From an uncultured Clostridia bacterium (lineage in GTDB: Bacteria > Bacillota > Clostridia > Oscillospirales > Ruminococcaceae), in contig CANQOC010000001.1 of the NCBI GenBank assembly GCA_947625375.1, positions 62,001-126,000 on the forward strand: a stretch of DNA of 64,000 bases, given 5' to 3'. The position numbers were made by a program, and so were the translations under genes. The notes under the pieces were generated by a model that made no database searches, was not told where the DNA came from, and saw nothing but the letters and a program-made list of their open reading frames with translations. Below are positions 1 through 6,144 of this stretch, in pieces; position 1 is the first letter of the stretch, and each line of letters opens with the position of its first letter.

Positions 1-75
1 TGCCTCGGACACACGGTCACAGAGCTTGTCCGGATGACCCTCGGTTACTGATTCGGATGTAAAAAGTCGTTTCAT
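1..75 (-). CDS. metK: S-adenosylmethionine synthetase, N-terminal fragment (cut by window edge)
   Basis: Makes S-adenosylmethionine from methionine and ATP. Only the first 25 codons are in the window, reading [20 protein letters not shown], which is the diagnostic N-terminus of MetK (the FTSESVxEGHPDK motif carrying the ATP-binding histidine). The frame is open to the edge. The start ATG at 75 follows a GGAGG about 8 bases upstream. A SAM-I riboswitch with a terminator lies directly upstream, so high SAM should switch the gene off, which agrees with the assignment. Confidence 0.93.
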   Translation of the reverse strand, partial: MKRLFTSESVTEGHPDKLCDRVSEA

Positions 76-110
76 AAGCGTTCCTCCGCGCAAAAATTCA
101 TGCGATTATC

Positions 111-138
111 AAAAAGCGCACTCCGAAAAAGAGTGCGC
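111..138 (-). terminator. Riboswitch-controlled terminator before metK
   Basis: An 8-bp perfect stem (GCGCACTC at 116-123 against GAGTGCGC at 131-138) is followed on the minus strand by a run of five T (111-115). It sits between the SAM aptamer and the metK ribosome binding site, the usual place for the expression platform of an S-box. Confidence 0.85.
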
Positions 139-151
139 TAAAAAACTTAGT

Positions 152-242
152 CCTCATCTTTCGGATAAACCGCAGGATTTAGCACCTTAAGTCAGGTTGC
201 CGGGCTTCACAGGTCCTGATACCTCCACCGCTCTTGATAAGG
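152..242 (-). ncRNA. SAM-I (S-box) riboswitch aptamer
   Basis: Read on the minus strand, P1 is formed by CCTTATC (242-236) and GATGAGG (158-152). Inside it are the conserved S-box blocks AAGAGCGGTGGAGG, then GAAGCCCGGCAACCTG with its pseudoknot/kink-turn neighbourhood, then AAGGTGCTAAATCC and CCGAAAGATGAGG. Known biology: binding of SAM stabilises the aptamer and lets the downstream terminator form. The target gene is metK. Confidence 0.93.
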
Positions 243-260
243 CATATTCTATCACTTGTT

Positions 261-289
261 ATTATATATCACTTTTTATATCCTGTCAA
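261..289 (-). promoter_or_regulatory. Sigma-A promoter for the SAM riboswitch-metK unit
   Basis: On the minus strand there is TTGACA (289-284), a 17-base spacer, and TATAAT (266-261), a perfect housekeeping promoter. Transcription would start a few bases before the S-box aptamer. Confidence 0.85.
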
Positions 290-330
290 TAGTTTAATTA
301 CATTTGACGACAGTTTCCGACTCCCCCGCC

Positions 331-1005
331 CTATCCGCTCACCTTCGAGACGATGAGCGCGATTATCGCCGCGGCGAGCAGGAGCGCGCAGATTACGTTA
401 AGTACAATCGGCAGTGTCGGATTCTTCTTTTCGCCGCCGTCCTCGCGCTTCGGAAGGAGTCCCGCCTTTCGCAGAACCGTTATTATCGGCTTATAGAGCA
501 GGAACGTGATTGCGGCGTTGATTGTCGCCTTTACGGCGTTGAACGGAAGGAAACCGGGGAGGAGCAGCTCGGTGATTGCCTCGCGCGAGATGCCCATATA
601 AAGCGGAGAAATGAGGTAGTTCCAAAGGAGCATGACCACGGTTTCACAGATTACCGAGCAGACAAGTCCTATTACCGCGCCCGAGATGTTCTTCCGGTAT
701 TTATAGATGATTCCGACCGGGAGGATAAACGCGCAGGACGAGAGAATGTTCATCACCGCGCCGATGATTCCGGTGTCGCTTATCGTCACCATCTCGATAA
801 GGGATATGACGACCGAGCTCAGGACCGCCGGCACAGGCCCGAGAATAAGCGCCTCGAGCGCCAGAACGGCGTCCTTTGCCTCATACTTTAAGAATCCGAC
901 CGCGGGTACAAAGGGTATCCGAAGGATAAACACGGTCATGAACGCGAGCGCTGCGAAGAGCGCCGCGAGGACAAGGGTTACGGTTGTTGACTTTGATTTT
1001 TGCAT
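331..1005 (-). CDS. ribU: Riboflavin ECF transporter S component RibU
   Basis: A 224-aa membrane protein that would bind riboflavin and work with a shared energy-coupling module (EcfA1, EcfA2, EcfT), none of which is in this window. The N-terminal half has the RibU-like block LKYEAKDAVLALEALILGP (residues 39-57). About six hydrophobic segments lie between residues 8 and 178. Start chosen at ATG 1005 because AGGAG lies at 1016-1020; the longer open frame runs back into the FMN riboswitch. The riboswitch upstream independently supports flavin transport. Odd point: after the normal core, a charged linker (184-196) leads to an additional membrane helix at about 197-219. Confidence 0.9.
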   Translation of the reverse strand: MQKSKSTTVTLVLAALFAALAFMTVFILRIPFVPAVGFLKYEAKDAVLALEALILGPVPAVLSSVVISLIEMVTISDTGIIGAVMNILSSCAFILPVGIIYKYRKNISGAVIGLVCSVICETVVMLLWNYLISPLYMGISREAITELLLPGFLPFNAVKATINAAITFLLYKPIITVLRKAGLLPKREDGGEKKNPTLPIVLNVICALLLAAAIIALIVSKVSG

Positions 1006-1021
1006 AGTAAAGCATCTCCTT

Positions 1022-1052
1022 AAAAAACAGACCCGCGGAAAAATCCACGGGT
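1022..1052 (-). terminator. FMN riboswitch terminator before ribU
   Basis: On the minus strand ACCCGTGG (1052-1045) pairs with CCGCGGGT (1038-1031), followed by a T-rich run ending near 1022. It lies between the FMN aptamer and the ribU ribosome binding site, the position of a transcription attenuator. Confidence 0.8.
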
Positions 1053-1060
1053 CAGAATTA

Positions 1061-1170
1061 TCTTCTCTCATCCGGACTATACCGTCGGTATCGGAATTGC
1101 ACCGATTCATGCGGCAGACGCCGCTCGCGGACTTTAACCGCCGGTTGGGAATTTCACCCCACCCCGAAGA
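1061..1170 (-). ncRNA. FMN riboswitch (RFN element)
   Basis: The minus strand carries the nearly invariant RFN blocks in order: TCTTCGGGGTGGGGTGAAAT, TCCCAACCGGCGGT, AGTCCGCGAGCG, GGTGCAATTCCGATACCGAC, GGTATAGTCCGGATGAGAGA. P1 is closed by TCTTC (1170-1166) and GAAGA (1065-1061). Known biology: FMN binding represses riboflavin synthesis or uptake genes. The only downstream gene is ribU. No separate promoter is visible in the 25 bases between the upstream gene and the aptamer, so transcription may come from within or before that gene. Confidence 0.95.
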
Positions 1171-1195
1171 TACGGATATTCGGCTTTATTTCGGA

Positions 1196-1603
1196 TTACT
1201 CCTCCGGCTCTTCGCCGTCTTCGTCGAGCTCAAATTCAAGGAGCTCGCCGCAGTTCGGACATTCGACCGAACCGTCCTCGAGCATGAGGTCGTTCAGCTC
1301 GATGGTGTCGCCGCAGCTCGGGCAGACAACTTCGTATGAGCAGTCGTCATCGTCGCAGTCGCAATCGCCGTCGCAGCAGTCACAGCCGCAGTCCGACTCT
1401 TCCTCGAGCTTAGAAAGGTCGGCGTCCATCTCTTCGCAGAAATCGCAGATTTGGTCGATGTCCTCGTCGATGCTGTCGACGGTCTCGCAAATCTCGGCGA
1501 TTACGTCTCTGAGTGCAAGAAGAACCTTCCCCTCTTTGGTGGAGCCGTCGATTTCGAGGCCCTCCATAAGTCCCTTGAGGTATGAAGCCTTTTCAGTAAG
1601 CAT
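1196..1603 (-). CDS. CD1247-type zinc-ribbon protein with Cys/Asp-rich linker
   Basis: A 135-aa acidic protein. Residues 1-68 form a helical domain like the N-terminal domain of Clostridioides CD1247 family proteins (my recognition of MLTEKASYLKGLMEGL and following). Residues 94-118 form a C4 zinc ribbon (C94, C97, C115, C118). Between them, residues 71-88 hold seven cysteines (72, 74, 76, 77, 81, 83, 88) alternating with aspartates, far richer than a normal linker. The C-terminus is Glu/Asp rich. A ribosome binding site (AAGGAAG) precedes the ATG at 1603. Function is unknown; zinc binding by the ribbon is likely, and metal handling by the linker is speculation. Confidence 0.75.
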   Translation of the reverse strand: MLTEKASYLKGLMEGLEIDGSTKEGKVLLALRDVIAEICETVDSIDEDIDQICDFCEEMDADLSKLEEESDCGCDCCDGDCDCDDDDCSYEVVCPSCGDTIELNDLMLEDGSVECPNCGELLEFELDEDGEEPEE

Positions 1604-1666
1604 ATAAATCTTCCTTTCTATGTTCTATGCGAATTTGATACATAATGACAATGTTAAGGCGGTGAG

Positions 1667-2341
1667 TTATCGGTCGTTATACAGTCCGAAATGTCTTGCA
1701 ATTAAATCACAGACTTCTTCTCTGGTATCTTCGCTGTTATCTTCCCTGATTACCGTGAAAAACCCGCTTTCGGCTAATTCATCATAATGCTTTTGACTGT
1801 TGATTAAGGCAAGACCGCGCCGATAGTTTTCCATAACGGCCTCGGGATTGTCGCAGCTTTTGATAACATTAAGAATAAATTGCTTCTCGGGGTCGTCGCG
1901 GTCGAAGAAACGGTCAACGCTCATCGACTGCGGGCAGAGCATAACGGCAACACGGTTATAATCGGATATTTCTTTCAGCACGTCAATCGGAATATTGGTA
2001 TCCGCAATAACTTTCGTATCTCTCGATAGCGAAATAAGCTCGGCGACCTCAAATTCCGCCGCTTCTCTGCCGACGCTGAATACCCATCGCTCATATTCTT
2101 CCGGAGAGCGGGTCACAAAATCTTTCCAGTCGGTAAGATTATTGAGATAACAAATGTCCGGCTGAAAGTCGGGCGATGCCACTGTATCGGAAACCGCGCT
2201 GTGATAGTTTTCACCGCAAAAGACCATATCAAACTTGTCGGCAAGCATTTTTACGGTTGTTGACTTTCCGGCATATGCCGTTCCGGTGATAAAGTATACA
2301 TTTTTCAGGTAGTGCTTTAGAATGTTATTCGCAATGTTCAC
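1667..2341 (-). CDS. P-loop NTPase, kinase-like (AAA_33 type)
   Basis: A 224-aa soluble protein with a Walker A motif GTAYAGKS near residues 20-27. The layout (P-loop near the N-terminus, a D-x-N-like segment VIADTNIP near residue 112, helical C-terminal half) resembles small P-loop kinases of unknown substrate. It ends 60 bases before the zinc-ribbon gene and starts only 3 bases after the TfoX-N gene, so it is probably co-transcribed with that gene. No substrate can be inferred. Confidence 0.6.
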   Translation of the reverse strand: MNIANNILKHYLKNVYFITGTAYAGKSTTVKMLADKFDMVFCGENYHSAVSDTVASPDFQPDICYLNNLTDWKDFVTRSPEEYERWVFSVGREAAEFEVAELISLSRDTKVIADTNIPIDVLKEISDYNRVAVMLCPQSMSVDRFFDRDDPEKQFILNVIKSCDNPEAVMENYRRGLALINSQKHYDELAESGFFTVIREDNSEDTREEVCDLIARHFGLYNDR

Positions 2342-2344
2342 GGT

Positions 2345-2665
2345 TTATCTCCTCTTAGTCTTCGGTTCCGGCAACTCGTCATACATTGCAATAAACAGAT
2401 TCGTCAAAAACTCGCGGTTGTCGACGTCGTCGACGCGAAGCAGCTTTTTCCTGCCGCCCTCGTATATTGAGTCGTATTCGGCGCCGGGCAGCATTTTTAT
2501 CGCCGACGGAACGGGTTTGACCAAAAGGCGGTCGTCGCAAAGATAGGCGGCAATCCTGCCGTGATAATATATAAGATATTCGCCCATCATCATGCGGTGC
2601 GATATTCCGTCAAGAGAAGACAGCTGCTCCAAGATATAGCTCAGATATTCCTTGCTCGTCGACAT
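2345..2665 (-). CDS. TfoX N-terminal domain protein
   Basis: A 106-aa protein made of a single TfoX/Sxy N-terminal domain, recognised from the MMMGEYLIYYHGRIAAYLCDD segment region (about residues 25-45) and the VKPVPSA...YEGGRKKLLRV pattern after it. In gamma-proteobacteria TfoX is a competence regulator with a second domain; stand-alone N-domains such as this are common in Firmicutes and have no established role. Coupled to the downstream P-loop gene by a 3-base gap. Confidence 0.75.
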   Translation of the reverse strand: MSTSKEYLSYILEQLSSLDGISHRMMMGEYLIYYHGRIAAYLCDDRLLVKPVPSAIKMLPGAEYDSIYEGGRKKLLRVDDVDNREFLTNLFIAMYDELPEPKTKRR

Positions 2666-2703
2666 GCGTTGCTCCTCTGCGCTGTATCAAATCTGCCTTA
2701 AAA

Positions 2704-3261
2704 TCAGGCTCTCTGCATGTATTCGCCGGTTCTGGTGTCGATTCTGACGACGTCGCCCTCGTTGATGAAGAGCGGAACCCTTATTTCGGCGCCGGTCTCG
2801 AGGGTTGCGGGTTTCAAGGTGTTGGTGGCGGTGTCGCCCTTGAAGCCGGGGTCGGTCTGGGTGACGGCAAGGTCGACAAAGAACGGCGGCTCGACGCCGA
2901 AGACCTTGCCCTTATAGGAGAGAATGGTGCAGACCATGTTTTCCTTGACGAACTTGAAGTTGTCGCCGACGTCGTTCGGACTGACGGGAATCTGTTCATA
3001 AGTCTCCTGGTCCATGAAGTAATAAAGCTCTCCGTCGGAATAAGAATATTCCATATCCTTTCTTTCGATAAATGCGGTCGGGAACTTTGCGGTCGGGTTG
3101 TAGGATTTTTCGACGACCGCTCCGGTGAGCACGTTCTTGGTCTTGGTTCTGACGAACGCCGCACCCTTGCCGGGCTTGACGTGCTGGAACTCAATAACCT
3201 GCATTACGTTGCCGTCTTCCTCGAATGTCACACCGTTTCTGAAATCACCTGCTGTAATCAT
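2704..3261 (-). CDS. efp: Elongation factor P
   Basis: A 185-aa translation factor of the standard family length that relieves ribosome stalling at proline runs. Three beta-barrel domains are expected; domain I carries the KPGKGAAF loop with the tip lysine K32, the residue modified in many bacteria, and the C-terminal signature [19 protein letters not shown] is present. The ATG at 3261 has a GTGAGG-type site upstream. It has its own promoter at 3320-3348. No modification enzyme gene (epmA/epmB) is in this window, in line with Firmicutes. Confidence 0.97.
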   Translation of the reverse strand: MITAGDFRNGVTFEEDGNVMQVIEFQHVKPGKGAAFVRTKTKNVLTGAVVEKSYNPTAKFPTAFIERKDMEYSYSDGELYYFMDQETYEQIPVSPNDVGDNFKFVKENMVCTILSYKGKVFGVEPPFFVDLAVTQTDPGFKGDTATNTLKPATLETGAEIRVPLFINEGDVVRIDTRTGEYMQRA

Positions 3262-3308
3262 TAGTGTGTCCTCACTTTCTTTCTGTCAATTTTTTACTGC
3301 GTTGCATT

Positions 3309-3348
3309 GGTTACAGTATATTGTAACCCATCTTTTAAAATAATGCAA
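3309..3348 (-). promoter_or_regulatory. efp promoter with a palindrome across the -10
   Basis: On the minus strand TTGCAT (3348-3343), 17 bases, TACAAT (3325-3320). A perfect inverted repeat GGTTACA-N6-TGTAACC covers 3309-3328 and so overlaps the -10 and the predicted start site. This is an operator-like arrangement or a short leader hairpin; no regulator is identified. Confidence 0.65.
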
Positions 3349-3354
3349 GTCTTT

Positions 3355-4419
3355 TTACAAAGAAATAAGATTTTTCTTTGCCAAAGTCATGTTTTCACAG
3401 CCGTTTTCCCTTATTATGACAAAATCTTCGATTCGCACTCCGAACTCGTCGGGAAGATAAATGCCCGGTTCAACGGTTACAATCATGTTCTCGCGGAAGA
3501 CATGCTTCGAGCTCGGTCCGGCGTTCGGGGTCTCATGGATATTCATTCCGACACCGTGCCCAAGCGAGTGCCCGAACGCGTCGCCGTAGCCGGCGTCGGT
3601 GATGACCTTTCTCGCGATTCCGTCGATATCCGAGCCGAGCGCGCCCGGCTTGATTGCCGCGAGCGCCTTAAGCTGTGCGTCAAGGACAATCGCATAGACC
3701 TCCTCCATCTTCTCGGTCGGCTTTCCGACGCAAACGGTTCTGGTCATGTCGCTGTGATAGCCGTCGTATGTCGCGCCGTAGTCCATCAGGACGAATTCGC
3801 CCTCTTTTACAGGCCTGTCGGTCGGGACGCCATGACAGAGCGAGGCGTTCGGTCCGGAGACGGCGATTGTGTCGAACGAAAGCGCCTCAGCGCCGTGCGA
3901 CAGCATGTAGTAATCGAGGTGAAGTCCGACCTCGCGCTCGGTGACGCCCGGCTTGATGAAGTTGAGGACGTCTTCAAAAGCCGCCTCGGCTATCCTCTGC
4001 GCCTTAATGATTTTGTCGATTTCGTCCTGTGTCTTGACGATTCTCAGGGCGTCGATGGCGATGCTCAGCGCGTCGGAGTCGTCGATTTCGGCGGTGATGC
4101 TCTTTCTGAACGAATTAAGCTGTGAGACCGTCACGCTGCGGCTTTCGATTGCAAGGGTCTTTGCGCCGTGCTTTGAAAGAATCGCGTTAATCTGTTCATA
4201 AAGCTTTTCCTGCATGATGACTTCGGCGTCGTGAACGGTCTTTCTCGCCTTTTCGATATAGCGGAAGTCGATTATAAGGTATGCCTTTTCGCGGGTCACA
4301 AGAACCGTCCCCGCCGACGACTTCATTCCGGTGAAATATCTCCTGTTGACGTCTTCGGTAATAAGAGCCGCGTCAACCGTCGACGGCAGCTCGTTCATAA
4401 GTCTTTCGTACTTTGTCAT
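3355..4419 (-). CDS. Xaa-Pro aminopeptidase family metallopeptidase (M24)
   Basis: A 354-aa cytoplasmic dimetal peptidase expected to cleave N-terminal residues before proline. The N-terminal creatinase-like domain covers about 1-125. The C-terminal pita-bread domain holds the five metal ligands in order: Asp in MDYGATYDGYHSD, Asp in DMTRT, His in HSLGHGVGMNIHE, Glu in EPGIYLP and Glu in VRIED. In Clostridia and bacilli this gene usually sits immediately before efp, as here. The start ATG (4419) follows AGGAGG-type sequence. It begins 13 bases after the nuclease-like gene. Confidence 0.93.
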   Translation of the reverse strand: MTKYERLMNELPSTVDAALITEDVNRRYFTGMKSSAGTVLVTREKAYLIIDFRYIEKARKTVHDAEVIMQEKLYEQINAILSKHGAKTLAIESRSVTVSQLNSFRKSITAEIDDSDALSIAIDALRIVKTQDEIDKIIKAQRIAEAAFEDVLNFIKPGVTEREVGLHLDYYMLSHGAEALSFDTIAVSGPNASLCHGVPTDRPVKEGEFVLMDYGATYDGYHSDMTRTVCVGKPTEKMEEVYAIVLDAQLKALAAIKPGALGSDIDGIARKVITDAGYGDAFGHSLGHGVGMNIHETPNAGPSSKHVFRENMIVTVEPGIYLPDEFGVRIEDFVIIRENGCENMTLAKKNLISL

Positions 4420-4432
4420 GATTATCCTCCTG

Positions 4433-5293
4433 TCAATGTTTATTCAGTGCCGAAATATAGCTGTTTTTCATCGCGAGCGCATCTGTATCCTGCGTCCCCG
4501 CGCTTTCACATATAAATGTCGGGCAAAGTCCCCTCTTAGCGACAAGCTCCATAAGCGGCTCGAAGTCGGGGCCGTACCTTGTGTCCTCAAAGGTGAGGTG
4601 CTTTTTTTCGCCGCCGTTTTCGGTGTATTCAATCTTGGAAAAATGGGCGTGGAAGCGCTTTTCGCGGTCGCTCCCGAGCGAGTTTTTGATTGCATCGAGG
4701 ATATCGGCATACGCCTCCCTCGAGTTGACGCCGCCGAGCGTCCTTGCGTTAAGGTGCCCGAAATCGACGGTCGGCAAAAAGCTGTCGTCGAGGCGGCAGA
4801 GCTCAATCACCTCTTCGAGATTCCCGAGCTGATTGAACTTTCCCATCGTTTCGGGACAAAAGACGATGTCTTCATATCCCGCCTCTATCGCCGCACGGCG
4901 CGCGCGGGAAAGGGTGTCCTTGGCGAGTCCGAGTGCCTCTTCGCGGGATATCTTCGAGCATGAGCCGGAGTGAATTACAATCCTCTGTGCGCCGAGCTTC
5001 TTTGCCGCCGCGGCGCTCTGGAGTATGTAGTCAATCGACTTGTCCCGCTTTTCGGGTTCGACGCTCGAAAGGGATATGAAATACGGCGCGTGAAGCGAAA
5101 GGGTGATGCCGTTGGCTTCGGCTTCGGAGCGAAGCGCGGCGGCGATGGCGTCCGAGACCCTTACCCCCTGTCCGCACTGGTACTCAAAGGCGTCGAGTCC
5201 GAACGACTTAAGGTACTTCGGCATATCCGCCGAGGACTTGTATTTCTTCAAAAATCCCTCCGGACTTCCGGCGGGTCCGAATATGGCGTTCAT
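4433..5293 (-). CDS. Endonuclease IV-like TIM-barrel protein
   Basis: A 286-aa protein with the AP-endonuclease family 2 barrel pattern: SLHAPYF near residue 66, VIHSGS near 105, PETMGK near 147, VDFGHLNAR near 176, HAHFSK near 213 and a final FICESAG near 264, which supply the His, Glu and Asp zinc ligands. Known endonuclease IV repairs abasic sites in DNA. The family also contains sugar isomerase relatives, but PETMGK and the HxHFS motif favour deoxyribonuclease IV. Its ATG overlaps the stop of yqeG by 4 bases (ATGA), showing translational coupling. Confidence 0.8.
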   Translation of the reverse strand: MNAIFGPAGSPEGFLKKYKSSADMPKYLKSFGLDAFEYQCGQGVRVSDAIAAALRSEAEANGITLSLHAPYFISLSSVEPEKRDKSIDYILQSAAAAKKLGAQRIVIHSGSCSKISREEALGLAKDTLSRARRAAIEAGYEDIVFCPETMGKFNQLGNLEEVIELCRLDDSFLPTVDFGHLNARTLGGVNSREAYADILDAIKNSLGSDREKRFHAHFSKIEYTENGGEKKHLTFEDTRYGPDFEPLMELVAKRGLCPTFICESAGTQDTDALAMKNSYISALNKH

Positions 5294-5790
5294 TTGTCAC
5301 TCCCCTTTTTCGGTCTCTTGGGAAGAAGCGGGCGTTCGAGCGTTCTCTTGACCCTGAACCAAAAACCCGTCTCCGGCTCTATCGGGAAGACGAAAATCGA
5401 GCGGATTCCCGCGGTCTTGCAACCCATCACGTCCGTAAAAATCTGGTCCCCCACTGCGGCAATCCCGGTCTTCGGTATGCCGAGTCTTCTGCACGCCTCG
5501 TTATATCCGCGCGGAAGCGGCTTTTTCCCGTCCGGCACAAAGTCGAGTCCGAGGTATTTCGCGAACGGCTCGACCCGCTCCGGGTGATTGTTAGACACGA
5601 TAATCATTTTCAGTCCCGAGCTTTTCGCTTTATTGAACCACTCGAGCCTTTTCGGGTCGGGAACGGGGTTATTGTGCGTGGTCAGGGTGTTGTCAAGGTC
5701 GAGTATGAGCGCCGAGATGTTCTCTTTTTCAAAGAATCCCGCCGGAATGTCGGCGACGGATTCAAAGACATAGTCGGGTCTGTGGAACAT
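5290..5790 (-). CDS. yqeG: YqeG family HAD-IIIA phosphatase
   Basis: A 166-aa haloacid-dehalogenase phosphatase. HAD motif I is DLDNTLTTH (near residue 30), motif II the IIVSNN segment, motif III K in PDGKKPLP, motif IV GDQIFTDV. Start chosen at ATG 5790 because GGAGG lies 6 bases upstream; the open frame extends 19 codons further, into the end of rpsU. The substrate is not firmly known; the family is related to the eukaryotic phosphatidylglycerophosphatase Gep4. In B. subtilis it sits with yqeH, nadD and yqeK, but here it is about 4 kb away from that cluster. Confidence 0.88.
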   Translation of the reverse strand: MFHRPDYVFESVADIPAGFFEKENISALILDLDNTLTTHNNPVPDPKRLEWFNKAKSSGLKMIIVSNNHPERVEPFAKYLGLDFVPDGKKPLPRGYNEACRRLGIPKTGIAAVGDQIFTDVMGCKTAGIRSIFVFPIEPETGFWFRVKRTLERPLLPKRPKKGSDK

Positions 5791-5847
5791 GCTTCCTCCA
5801 AAAACAGAAGCGGTCAGAAACTCCGCCCGCTTCGTTTTTATATACAC

Positions 5848-6021
5848 TTAATATTTGCGCTTACGAGCAGCTTCAGACTTTTTCTTGCGCTTTACCGAAG
5901 GCTTTTCGTAATGCTCGCGCTTGCGAACCTCGGCGATAACACCGTCTCTGGCGCAGGATCTCTTAAAGCGCTTAAGAGCGGTGTCTAAAGACTCGTTCTT
6001 ACCGACGCGTACTTCTGCCAT
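5848..6021 (-). CDS. rpsU: 30S ribosomal protein S21
   Basis: A 57-aa basic protein read from ATG 6021 to TAA 5848. It begins [19 protein letters not shown] and contains [20 protein letters not shown] followed by a lysine/arginine-rich tail, the complete S21 pattern. S21 binds 16S rRNA near the anti-Shine-Dalgarno region. A GGGAGGG site lies upstream and a strong promoter at 6088-6116. It is followed by yqeG 57 bases later. Confidence 0.95.
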   Translation of the reverse strand: MAEVRVGKNESLDTALKRFKRSCARDGVIAEVRKREHYEKPSVKRKKKSEAARKRKY

Positions 6022-6087
6022 TTACTGTTCCCTCCCTTTGCCGCCAATAGGGCGAAGGTATTTTACATTCTCTCAATGTACTATATG

Positions 6088-6116
6088 ATTATACCGCTTT
6101 ATATCGGATAAGTCAA
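6088..6116 (-). promoter_or_regulatory. Sigma-A promoter for rpsU
   Basis: On the minus strand TTGACT (6116-6111), 17 bases, TATAAT (6093-6088), about 65 bases before the rpsU start. Confidence 0.85.
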
Positions 6117-6144
6117 TACCCATTCGGCAAAAAGTTTGGATTTT

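Noticed and set aside
3307..4125. 272-codon plus-strand open frame opposite the M24 peptidase
   Set aside because: Antisense to a clear gene. Codon bias toward GAC/GTC in the true genes makes the opposite strand poor in stops, giving long shadow frames.
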